From: Streptomyces venezuelae
GTDB lineage: Bacteria > Actinomycetota > Actinomycetes > Streptomycetales > Streptomycetaceae
Assembly (NCBI RefSeq): GCF_008642355.1
Contig: NZ_CP029193.1
Span: 7,464,001 to 7,528,000 of the forward strand
Reading direction: 5' to 3'
Length of the DNA stretch: 64,000 bases
A program made the translations under genes and the position numbers. Below, piece by piece: positions 47,254-55,187 of the stretch (positions are counted from its first letter, which is position 1; the number at the start of each line of letters is the position of its first letter). Under the pieces are notes generated by a model. That model saw only the letters and a program-made list of their open reading frames with translations. It was not told the origin of the DNA and did not search any database.

Positions 47254-47958
47254 TCATGCGGGGGCCCCGGCCGTGTGGGCCGGGTACGGGTCCAGAGCCG
47301 CGTCGCGGTCGTGCAGCGCGCGGTAGGCGCGGAAGTAGACGAATCCCTGGGTGCCCCAGGTCGCCAGCGCGGCGGTGTAGAAGATCGTGCGGTTCGCGTC
47401 GTCGAACGGCAGGGGGAAGAAGTCGTACGTGATCGCGATGGTGGTCCCGGCGGCCGTGACCAGTCCGGTCCAGACCGCCGGCCACCTCGCGCCCGCGCTC
47501 CAGAGCCGTTTGACGAAGAAGCAGAGGAACACGGCCGTGAGCAGGTTGACGACGACGTAGAACGCGGAGACCCAGAACGCACCGCGGTCGGTGTGGAGAT
47601 CCGCGCCGTGGAAGGGGCGGAGGAACAGGGCGGCCACGATCGCGACCCCGAACACGGCGACGTCGACGCCGCGGCTCGGCTTGTAGCGATGGGTGACCTT
47701 CATCAGGCCCAGGACCAGGATGAGGGTGATGCCGACCGACCTGGAGAACGCGTCGAAGAAGTACGCCACGTCGTACAGCACGCTGTCGCTCTTGGCCCCG
47801 AGCAGCGACCAGAGCAGGAAGTTGGTGCCCGACGTGGCGACGACCATCCATTCGAGGCCCAGGAGGTAGTTGCCGTAGCGGCGGATGAATGTCCAGCCGT
47901 AGAAGTAACCGGCGAAGATCATCCACAGGTCGGCCAGCAGGAACAGCGTCTCCTTCAT
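47254..47958 (-). CDS. Seven-helix membrane protein of unknown function
   Basis: A 234-residue polytopic protein, about seven hydrophobic segments (near residues 4-22, 35-55, 68-88, 98-116, 128-148, 160-180, 190-208), with N-terminal MKETLFLLADLWMIFAGYF and conserved-looking aromatic and Asp residues (YDFFPLPFDD). I do not recognise the family. Its start overlaps the stop of the flavin amine oxidase gene by 4 bp (ATGA), so production is coupled to it. Possible roles, by position only: substrate uptake or sensing; notably both recognisable transporters of the cluster are broken. Confidence 0.75.
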   Translation of the reverse strand: MKETLFLLADLWMIFAGYFYGWTFIRRYGNYLLGLEWMVVATSGTNFLLWSLLGAKSDSVLYDVAYFFDAFSRSVGITLILVLGLMKVTHRYKPSRGVDVAVFGVAIVAALFLRPFHGADLHTDRGAFWVSAFYVVVNLLTAVFLCFFVKRLWSAGARWPAVWTGLVTAAGTTIAITYDFFPLPFDDANRTIFYTAALATWGTQGFVYFRAYRALHDRDAALDPYPAHTAGAPA

Positions 47959-49349
47959 CGGGACGCCCCCTCTCGGACGTCGCGAGTCAGCAGGGTGAGG
48001 ACGCTCTCTGCGGTGCGCTGGCCCGTCAGAACCGCGCCGTTCATGGTTCCGGCCCATTCGCCGGCGGTTTCGGAGCCCGCCCAGTGGACGCGCCCGTGGG
48101 GCTCGCTCAGCGCCTTGCCGAAGCTCGTGGTCGCGTAGGGGGCGACGGCGGGATTGGGGCCGCCCGGGGCGAAGGGCTCCGCTCCCCAGCAGTGGTCCAG
48201 GTAGTCGATCGGGGCGAGCGCCTGCGGACCGTAGAGGTCGGCGAGCTGCCGGACCACCCGGTCGCGCCGGGCCCCGGGGCCGAAGCCGTCGAAGACGCGC
48301 GGATCGCAGAAGGCCATCAGGACGCCCGGTCCGCCGGGGGCGGGGGACACGTCGAAGGTGATGAACACGGTCCCGGTGTCGGTCACCGCCTCGCCGGAGC
48401 AGCCCTCCGCCCGCCAGAACGGCCTCTCGTAGGCCACGAAAGCCTTGCTCAGCACGCCCATGCGCCAGGTCCGCGTCAGCCCTTCGCCCTGCTCGGACAG
48501 AGCGGGCTCGAAGGCGATGGCGGCGCGGTGCGCCGGCGAGGCCGTGACGATCGCGTACCGGGCGCGGATCTCGCCGGAGTCGGTGCGGACGGTGACGCCG
48601 TCGTCGTCCTGTGCGATGCGGCGCACCGGTGTCTCCAGGCGCACGCGGTCGCCGAGCCGCTCCGCCACCCGCTGGGCGATCTCCTGGGTGGTCTCGACGA
48701 TCCGGTCCTGCTGCTGGCCGCCCTCGACGTCCAGCATGTGGTCGAGTCCGCCCGCCGAACGGATGTAGCGCAGTGCGTGCAGCAGGGAGACGTCTCCCGG
48801 TGTGCAGCCCCACTGCACCTTGCTGATGACGGTCATCAGCGCGCGGGTGCCGGGCAGCGCGTTCTTCCGGTCGAGCCACTCGCCGAACGAGACGGCGTCG
48901 AGCCGGCCGGCCCCCGGCGTCTCCCACGCCGCCTCCACGTCGACGGTCGCGACCAGCTTGTTCACCGCCGCCTGCATGCGCGCCATGTCCACCAGGGCCG
49001 CGGGGGAGACCTTGGGAATGGTTCCGCCGTAGGTGCGGCGCCGGCCCGCCATCCACAGCACGTTGCGCCCCTGGGCGAACTGGTCGGTGGTGGTGCACCC
49101 CACCCGGCTCGCGAGGTCCCGGACGGCCGTGTGGCGCCGGGCCACCCAGGTCGCTCCGAGGTCGACCTTCACGCCGGCCACCTCGCCGGAGAGCGAGCGG
49201 CCTCCGACCCGGTCGCGGCCTTCCACGACCAGGACGGACCGCCCCGTGCTCACCAGTCGCTCCGCCGCGCTCAGACCGGCGAAACCGGCACCGACGACCA
49301 CGACGTCGACCGTGGTGTTCCCGGAGCGGGGCTCACGAGATCCGGACAT
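47955..49349 (-). CDS. Flavin monoamine oxidase
   Basis: A 464-residue FAD amine oxidase. The N-terminal VVVVGAGFAGLSAAERL dinucleotide motif is followed by VEGRDRVGGRSLS and DLGATWVARRH; the C-terminal block VHWAGSETAGEWAGTMNGAVLTGQR (cited in parts WAGSETAGEWAG, MNGAVLTGQ) closes the FAD site. The size and motifs fit bacterial amine oxidases such as cyclohexylamine oxidase, putrescine oxidase and MAO-like enzymes. It converts an amine to an imine/ketone or aldehyde plus H2O2. It overlaps the hydrolase gene by 17 bp. The ATG at 49349 follows GAAGGAGG. Confidence 0.88.
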   Translation of the reverse strand: MSGSREPRSGNTTVDVVVVGAGFAGLSAAERLVSTGRSVLVVEGRDRVGGRSLSGEVAGVKVDLGATWVARRHTAVRDLASRVGCTTTDQFAQGRNVLWMAGRRRTYGGTIPKVSPAALVDMARMQAAVNKLVATVDVEAAWETPGAGRLDAVSFGEWLDRKNALPGTRALMTVISKVQWGCTPGDVSLLHALRYIRSAGGLDHMLDVEGGQQQDRIVETTQEIAQRVAERLGDRVRLETPVRRIAQDDDGVTVRTDSGEIRARYAIVTASPAHRAAIAFEPALSEQGEGLTRTWRMGVLSKAFVAYERPFWRAEGCSGEAVTDTGTVFITFDVSPAPGGPGVLMAFCDPRVFDGFGPGARRDRVVRQLADLYGPQALAPIDYLDHCWGAEPFAPGGPNPAVAPYATTSFGKALSEPHGRVHWAGSETAGEWAGTMNGAVLTGQRTAESVLTLLTRDVREGASR

Positions 49350-50268
49350 GGCTGCCTCCTTCACCCACGCGGTTCGCGTGTTGCGCGATGTAGGTCGTGA
49401 TGGGGCCGACGAGGGACTCGGGGAGGTGATGGCCCATGCCGGGGATGACCACGTGCTGGGCCGAGCGGATCGCCCTGACGGTCGCGGCGCCGCCGCTCGG
49501 GTGCACCAGCAGGTCCCGGTCGCCGTGGATGACCAGCGTCGGGGCGGTGATCCGGCTCAGCTGGGCCGTCCGGTCCCCGGAGCGCTGGATGGCCTGGATC
49601 TGGCGCGCCGTGCCGGCCGCCGGGTCGCCGCCGCTGCGGTCCCAGCCGCGCGCCGCGATGGCCGCCTCGGCCGCGTCGTCGATGGGATGTTCCGTTCCCG
49701 CGATGTGCCGGGTGAGCCTCAGGTGGGCGCGGACCGCCGCGGTCCTGTTCCTCGCCGGCGGGGCGGCGAGGAGCCGGATCGTCGACAGGGCCGGCTGACC
49801 GACCTTGCGCGCCCCGGTCGTGGAGTAGAGGGAGGCCAGCGACAGGACCCGCTCGGGCGCCGTGGCCGCGATCGTCTGCGCGATCATTCCGCCCATCGAC
49901 CGCCCGACCAGGTGCACCCGCGGGATCCCGAGATGGTCGAGCACGCCGACGGCGTCCTGGGCCATGTCGGCCAGCGTGTACGCGTCGCCGCGTGGACGCG
50001 CGGCGATCTGGCGCCAGGTTCCGGGAGGGGGCGTGGCGACGAACGTCGACTGGCCCACGTCGCGGTTGTCGATCGCGACGACCCGGAAACCGTGGGCGGC
50101 GAGGGAACCGACGAACGGGTCGGTCCAGAAGGTGAGGTCTTCGCCCAGTCCCGCGATGAGCAGCATCGCGGGGTCGTCCTTGTCGCCGTGGTCCCGGAAG
50201 CAGATCGTCATCCCGGACGGCAGGGTCGCGTACTGGTCGACGCTCTCGACGGCGCTCGTCTCAGGCAC
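49333..50268 (-). CDS. Alpha/beta hydrolase
   Basis: A 311-residue hydrolase. Oxyanion region LLIAGLGEDLTFW, nucleophile elbow VGRSMGGM with Ser124, acid in VIHGDRDLLVH and His in PGMGHHLPE. The phrase TICFRDHGDKDDPAMLLI and the overall form resemble esterases/lactonases. It overlaps the end of the Baeyer-Villiger gene by 8 bp, a pairing seen in ketone-degradation clusters where the hydrolase opens the ester or lactone produced. The ATG at 50268 lies in the upstream gene. Confidence 0.88.
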   Translation of the reverse strand: MPETSAVESVDQYATLPSGMTICFRDHGDKDDPAMLLIAGLGEDLTFWTDPFVGSLAAHGFRVVAIDNRDVGQSTFVATPPPGTWRQIAARPRGDAYTLADMAQDAVGVLDHLGIPRVHLVGRSMGGMIAQTIAATAPERVLSLASLYSTTGARKVGQPALSTIRLLAAPPARNRTAAVRAHLRLTRHIAGTEHPIDDAAEAAIAARGWDRSGGDPAAGTARQIQAIQRSGDRTAQLSRITAPTLVIHGDRDLLVHPSGGAATVRAIRSAQHVVIPGMGHHLPESLVGPITTYIAQHANRVGEGGSHVRIS

Positions 50269-51796
50269 GGGTGGCTCGCCTCCTGCCGGGTGCCGGCGAG
50301 GCCGCCCGGCGGGCGCCGAACCGGAGGTTCTCGTCGGCCACCGGGCCGCGCAGCGCCCTGGCGTCCTCGGGGTAGGACATCGCCATCCGCCAGGGCTTCT
50401 CGGGGCCCTGCTTGGGCAGGAGCTTCTCGCCGCGCTTGGCGTACCCGGCCTGGAGGTCCATGACGGGCCGGCGGTTCGTTCCCGGCGGCGCGACCGGAAC
50501 CACCGTGTCGTATCCGCGGGCGTCCATGTGCCTGACCAGGTCGATGAAGTAACGGCACATCAGGCTCACCTTGAGCGTCCAGGACGAGGTGGTGTAGCCG
50601 ATCGCCATCGCCCAGTTCGGCATCCCGCTCAGCAGCATGCCGCGGTAACAGAGCGCGTCCGCGATGTCGACCTGGTGCCCGTCGACCACGAGGGGCATGC
50701 CGTCGAAGAGCCGCAGGTTCAGCCCCGTCGCGGTGACGATGATGTCGGCTTCCAGTTCCTCACCCGACGCCAGGACGATGCCGCGCTTGCTGAAGCGCGC
50801 CACGGCGTCGGTGACGACGGAGGCCCTTCCGCCCTTGAGCGCGTCGAAGAAGTCGCCGTTCGGTGCCACGCACACCCGCTGGTCCCACGGGTCGTACGGC
50901 GGGTTGAAGTGCTTGTCGACGTCGAATCCCTTGGGAAGGCGCTTGACGTTCTCGCGTCGGATGAAGGCCCGTCCTGCCTTGGGGAAGGTCCGCAGGCCCT
51001 TCACGACGGCGTGTTCGGTCCAGATGTTCTTGAACCGCGTCACGGCGTACCCGCGCTCTTCCCCGAGCAGCTTCGTGAGCGCCAGGGCGACCTTGTCGAC
51101 GCGGGGGAGCGCCATGACGTAGGTGGGGGTGCGCTGCAGCATCGTCACGTGCCGGGCGGCGCCCGTCCCGGTGGTCATGGCCGGCACCAGAGTGATCGCG
51201 GTCGCGCCGCTGCCGATGACGACGACCTTCTTGCCGCTGTAGTCGAGTCCCTCGGGCCAGTGCTGCGGATGGACGATCCGGCCCTCGAACTCGTCCCGTC
51301 CCTGGAACTCCGGGGAGAACCCCTCGTCGTACCGGTAGTAGCCGGTGGCGGCGAAGACCCATCCCGCGTGGATCGTCCTGGTCCGGGTCGCTCCCGTCGC
51401 GGAGTCCGACGTCTGGACGGTGAGGGTCCACCGTGAGTCCGCCGTGGACCACGCCGCGCGGACGACCCGGTGGCCGAGCCTGAGGAAGCGCTCCAGGCCG
51501 TTCTCCTCGACGGTCTCGTGGAGGTACTCCTTGATGAGGGGAGCGTCGGCGATCGCGGCTTCGTGGCGCCAGGGCTTGAACGCGTATCCGAACGTGTGGA
51601 GGTCGGAGTCCGAGCGGATGCCGGGATAGCGGAACAGGTCCCACGTGCCTCCGATGTCGTCGCGCGCTTCCAGTACGGCGAGCGACTTGTCGGGCAGCTC
51701 CCGGCTGAAATAGGTGGCCGCGCCGATCCCGGAGATCCCGGCTCCGATGATCACCACGTCGAATTCCTCGCCGGCGTCCAACACCTCAGCTGTCAT
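50261..51796 (-). CDS. Baeyer-Villiger monooxygenase, EthA-like
   Basis: A 511-residue flavoprotein. FAD motif VVIIGAGISGIGAA, the Baeyer-Villiger fingerprint FEGRIVHPQHWP (residues 170-181, form FxGxxxHxxxWP), and NADPH motif VVVIGSGATAITL immediately after. LFRYPGIRSDSDLHTFGYAF and the later phrase PNWAMAIGYTTSSWTLK resemble EthA of Mycobacterium. It converts ketones to esters or lactones. First gene of the minus-strand operon. GAGGAAACGCC before the ATG is the end of promoter module B. Confidence 0.92.
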   Translation of the reverse strand: MTAEVLDAGEEFDVVIIGAGISGIGAATYFSRELPDKSLAVLEARDDIGGTWDLFRYPGIRSDSDLHTFGYAFKPWRHEAAIADAPLIKEYLHETVEENGLERFLRLGHRVVRAAWSTADSRWTLTVQTSDSATGATRTRTIHAGWVFAATGYYRYDEGFSPEFQGRDEFEGRIVHPQHWPEGLDYSGKKVVVIGSGATAITLVPAMTTGTGAARHVTMLQRTPTYVMALPRVDKVALALTKLLGEERGYAVTRFKNIWTEHAVVKGLRTFPKAGRAFIRRENVKRLPKGFDVDKHFNPPYDPWDQRVCVAPNGDFFDALKGGRASVVTDAVARFSKRGIVLASGEELEADIIVTATGLNLRLFDGMPLVVDGHQVDIADALCYRGMLLSGMPNWAMAIGYTTSSWTLKVSLMCRYFIDLVRHMDARGYDTVVPVAPPGTNRRPVMDLQAGYAKRGEKLLPKQGPEKPWRMAMSYPEDARALRGPVADENLRFGARRAASPAPGRRRATRA

Positions 51797-51797
51797 G

Positions 51798-51906
51798 GCG
51801 TTTCCTCGCTGTTCCTGTGGCGGTTGCCTCACTGTCGCCAGCGAGGACCGCTTGCGAGAACGACAGCGGGCACCTCCTTCGCCAGGGCTCGGTGCACGAT
51901 GCACAG
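51798..51906 (-). promoter_or_regulatory. Shared promoter module, copy B (Baeyer-Villiger operon)
   Basis: Contains GTGCATCGTGCAC (51892-51904), GGAGGTGCCCGCTGTCGTTC (51865-51884), CTGGCGACAGTGAGGCAACC and the Shine-Dalgarno GAGGAA, ending directly at the start codon. About 85 percent identical to copy A over its whole length. Confidence 0.85.
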
Positions 51907-52065
51907 GCGGACCGGGCCGTTGCGCCCGTACGGTGTCCGACGTTCGGGCGGAGGCCCCGGTCGAGCCCGCGGCCCGGCCGTTCCGGGAGGCGGCCGGAGA
52001 CGGACGTCCAGCGGCGTCTTGCCGGCGAGACCATTGCGGGAGCAAGACCGGGGTGGTAGACGTTT

Positions 52066-52100
52066 GACCCCACTGTTTAGTGTTACTAAACGGCGGGGTC
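52066..52100. promoter_or_regulatory. Two-tier palindromic operator
   Basis: The core GTTTAGTGTTACTAAAC (52075-52091) has arms GTTTAG/CTAAAC and a 5-base centre. Outer arms GACCCC (52066-52071) and GGGGTC (52095-52100) extend the symmetry. The core matches 57483-57499 at 15 of 17 positions. Confidence 0.7.
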
Positions 52101-52114
52101 GTGGTCGTGCGCGG

Positions 52115-52210
52115 AGGCCGAACCCGCTGTCGTCACGACCTCGCCGCGTGCTGGACCCACAGGTGTGTCGAGCCGCGGGGGATCGCCGCCGTCGCTCCCC
52201 CGATCGCCGC
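52115..52210 (+). pseudogene. Relic of a second copy of the 54079-55137 dehydrogenase
   Basis: 52119-52149 matches 54740-54770 at about 28 of 31 bases and encodes EPAVVTTSPR in both. After a frame change, the relic encodes VEPRGIAAVAP where the intact gene has IEPGQIAAVTH. Flanking sequence no longer aligns. A small, heavily decayed fragment. Confidence 0.5.
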
Positions 52211-52427
52211 CGTCACCCCCGCGATCGCGGCCGAGCGGAAGCGGCCGACGACCCGGAACCCGCACGGGGCCACGTCTTCTCGGGCGGCAGGAGCCGCCTC
52301 CTGCCGCTCCGGCTCAGCCACCGAGAGGGAGCCGCACCTGTTCGTTCGCGCAGGCGTACCGCTCCACGCATTCCTTCACCCACCCATGACGAGCCGGTAC
52401 CGGCCCGTGAGCCGAAAGGTGATCGCG

Positions 52428-53872
52428 ATGACCGACCTCTCCAAGACAGGGCACACCGGAGCACCCGGCGGTGAAGCGGGGTCGGGCAACCCGCTCCCGT
52501 GGGCTCGGCGTGTCGCAGATCGTGTTCATGGTCGTCGCCGCGGCGGCACCACTCGGCCTTGTGGCCGGCGGGGTGCCGCTCGCCTTCGCCGTGAGCGGCA
52601 GCCCGGGGATGCCGCTGTACTTCGCGCCGTCCACCGTGCTGCTGCTGATCTTCGCGGTCGGCTTCACGCTGATGGCCGGACGGGTACGCGACGCGGGGGC
52701 CTTCTACGCCTACGTCCAGGCGGGGCTGGGCCGGACCCCGGTCTCTCGGCAGCGACCCTCGCGCTCTTCTCCTACACGCTGCTTCTCGTCGGGGTGGACG
52801 CCTATGTCGGGGTCGCGACGAGCAACGTCATCGAGCGGTACGCCGACGTCGGCTCCCCGTGGTGGGCCTGGGCGCTCATCTCGCTGGGCGTCATCGCCTT
52901 CCTCGGCCACCGCGACATCGAGCTGAGCGCCAAGGTGCTCGGTGCCGTGCTGGTACTGGAATTTCTGCTGCTCCTGGTCATGGACGTCGGCATCGTGGGC
53001 CACGGCGGCGCCCACGGCCTGACGGCCGAGCCGGTGTCGCCCTCGATCGTGGGCACCGGCTCCCTGGGCCTCGGCGTCATGTTCGCCTTCTTCGGCTTCA
53101 CCGGCTTCGAGGCGACGGCCGTGTTCCGCCACGAGGCGAAGGACCCCGACGTCACGGTCCCGCGGGCGACATACGTCGCGATCCTGGTGATCGGTGCCTT
53201 CTACTCGTTCACCGTGTGGGCGATCGTGGTGGGTTCCGGCGTCGGCGCCGTGGTCGGAGCCGCGCAGGCCGACCCCGAGGGCCTGGTCCTCACGCTGACG
53301 CGGAGCTACGTGGGGTCCGTCTGGGCCGACGCCATGCAACTCCTGCTGATCACAAGCCAGTTCGCTTGCGTACTGGCCTTCCACAACGTCGTGACGCGCT
53401 ACCAGTTCGCGCTGTCCCGGGCCGGCGCGCTTCCGGCGTCGCTGAGCGTCGCCCACCCCCGGCACCGCGCACCGTCGGCGTCCTCGGCCGTCGCCCCGGC
53501 GGTCGCGTTCGTCACCACGCTCGTCGTCGCCTCGCTCGGCCTCGACCCGATCGGGGACCTCTACGCCTGGTTCTCCGGTGCCGCCACCCCCGGCATCGTC
53601 CTGCTGATGGCGGCCACCAGCCTCGCCGTCGTCGGCTTCTTCCGGCGCGCGACGGGCGGCAGCCGGTGTGGCGGACGGTCGTGGCCCCGGCCGTCGCCTT
53701 CCTCGGCCTGGCCTGCGTGGTCTGCATGATGGTCGCCAACTTCCCGCTCCTCGTCGGCACCACCACGGGCGCCTGGGTGATCGGCGGCCTCGTCACCCTC
53801 TCGGCCGTGGCCGGCGCGGCGCAGGCCCTCGTCCTGCGAGCGCGCCGACCGGCTGTCTACGAGCGACTCTGA
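52428..53872 (+). pseudogene. Frameshifted APC-family amino acid/amine permease
   Basis: The ATG at 52428 gives MTDLSKTGHTGAPGGEAG; near 52490 the frame shifts to GLGVSQIVFMVVAAAAPLGL, the usual first helix. A missing base near 52740 (ACCCCGG, expected one more G) shifts again into GLSAATLALFSYTLLLVG and a long intact stretch (FFGFTGFEATAVFRHEAKDP, cited to 20 residues). A third loss near 53665 leads to VWRTVVAPAVAFLGLACVV and the end at 53872. Three lesions. When intact it would be a permease of about 480 residues for amino acids or amines, orthologous in position to uptake genes of polyamine clusters. Confidence 0.82.
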
Positions 53873-53914
53873 GCGACTTGCCGGTCAGCTCACGAACGTA
53901 GGGGCGCGGCCGGT

Positions 53915-54018
53915 CTGTGCACCGTGCACCGTCCCCGGGGAAAGCCGGTGCCCAGTGTCGTTCTCACCACGCCCGTTGCCTGTGACAGTGGGGGACCAGG
54001 CAACCGCCACCGGCGAAG
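53915..54018 (+). promoter_or_regulatory. Shared promoter module, copy C (dehydrogenase gene)
   Basis: Plus-strand copy with GTGCACCGTGCAC (53917-53929), GGTGCCC, AGTGTCGTTCTC, TGTGACAGTG and GGCAACCGCCAC, in the same order and spacing as A and B apart from about 7 extra bases after GACAGTG. Ends about 60 bp before the gene start. Confidence 0.78.
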
Positions 54019-54078
54019 TCCCGTCTCGCCGAGCACCGTGTCGTGGGCGGGCCGACCGAGGCGCCCGAGGGAGTGACG

Positions 54079-55137
54079 TTGAAGAATCGGACTGTCGTGG
54101 TGGGGCTCGGTGCCACTGGCCGGACCATCGCCTCCTCCATGCTGCGACGCGCGGACGTGGAGATCGTGGGAGCGGCGGACCGGGACCCCCGCGTGGTCGG
54201 TCAGGACCTCGGAGTGCTCCTCGGCGGCGTCGCGAACGGTGTCGTCGTCGTGAGCGACCCGGCCGAGCTGCCCGCCGCCGACCTCGCGATCGTGGCGACC
54301 GTCTCGGATCTGCACAGGGCGGCCGACGTCCTGCTGCCGCTGCTGGAACGTTCGTACAACGTCCTGAGCATCTGCGAAGAGCTGGCCCATCCATGGCTGA
54401 GCCACCCCGATCTGGCCCGGCGGCTCGACGACACGGCGAAGGCGCACGGCGTGACCGTCCTGGGCAGCGGGGCGAACCCGGGCGTCCTGATGGACACCCT
54501 TCCTCTCCTCCTGACCGCACTGACCCAGCGTGTGGAGAGCGTTCGGATCCGCCGGCGGACGAACATGTCACGCTACGGCGCGATCCTGTCGAAGTTCGGC
54601 CTCGGTCTGACCATGCGCGAGTTCGTGACGGCTCGCAGCCGGGGCGAGGTCGTCGGGCACCACGGCTTCGAGCAGGCCATCGGGGCGCTCGCGGCAGGGC
54701 TCGGATGGGATCTCGACTCGGTGGACGTGGGAGAGGTCGAACCCGCTGTCGTGACGACTTCGCCGCGCGTCGGGGATCACCTGCGCATCGAACCGGGGCA
54801 GATCGCGGCGGTCACTCACGCCGCCCGGGGCGTGCTCAGGGGCGAGGTGGTGATCGACCTGGAGATCACGTTCGGGTTCTTCGAGCCGGCCGACGAGGTG
54901 GCCGCGGGCGACGACTACCGGATCGTCGGAGAGGAGCAGATCGTCGACCTCCGTTCCTCCGTGGGCTTCGATTCCTTCCTCAGCACCGTCGCGGCGGCGG
55001 TCAACGCCTCCACCGCGGTCGTCGAGGCGCATCCCGGTCTCCTGACGATGGGGGACCTGCCCGCCCGTTCGGTCGCGGCCAAGGGAGAGCGGCGAGCGGG
55101 CCGGGCCTCACTCGGGGCCACGACTTCTCAGGACTGA
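54079..55137 (+). CDS. NAD(P)-binding dehydrogenase, dihydrodipicolinate-reductase-like
   Basis: A 352-residue protein. The N-terminal Rossmann motif VVVGLGATGRTIASSML is followed by AADRDPRVVGQDLG, then LGSGANPGVLMDTLPLLLTA, a phrase of the 2,4-diaminopentanoate dehydrogenase/DapB-like group. The C-terminus has GFFEPADEVAAGDDYRIVG. These enzymes oxidatively deaminate or reduce amino/imino substrates; the substrate here is unknown. TTG at 54079 has GAGGGAG five bases upstream; GTG at 54073 or 54043 are alternatives. Driven by promoter module C. Confidence 0.78.
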   Translation: MKNRTVVVGLGATGRTIASSMLRRADVEIVGAADRDPRVVGQDLGVLLGGVANGVVVVSDPAELPAADLAIVATVSDLHRAADVLLPLLERSYNVLSICEELAHPWLSHPDLARRLDDTAKAHGVTVLGSGANPGVLMDTLPLLLTALTQRVESVRIRRRTNMSRYGAILSKFGLGLTMREFVTARSRGEVVGHHGFEQAIGALAAGLGWDLDSVDVGEVEPAVVTTSPRVGDHLRIEPGQIAAVTHAARGVLRGEVVIDLEITFGFFEPADEVAAGDDYRIVGEEQIVDLRSSVGFDSFLSTVAAAVNASTAVVEAHPGLLTMGDLPARSVAAKGERRAGRASLGATTSQD

Positions 55138-55187
55138 GAGAGCACGAAGTGGGGCGGACGCCCCACCTGGAAGGAGATCGGGACAGC

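Larger units (their letters stand above)
51907..52427. other. Intergenic region with operator and decayed gene fragment
   Basis: Between promoter module B and the permease pseudogene. It contains the two-tier palindrome at 52066-52100 and a relic at about 52115-52210 related to the dehydrogenase gene at 54079-55137. The rest shows no gene. Confidence 0.55.
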
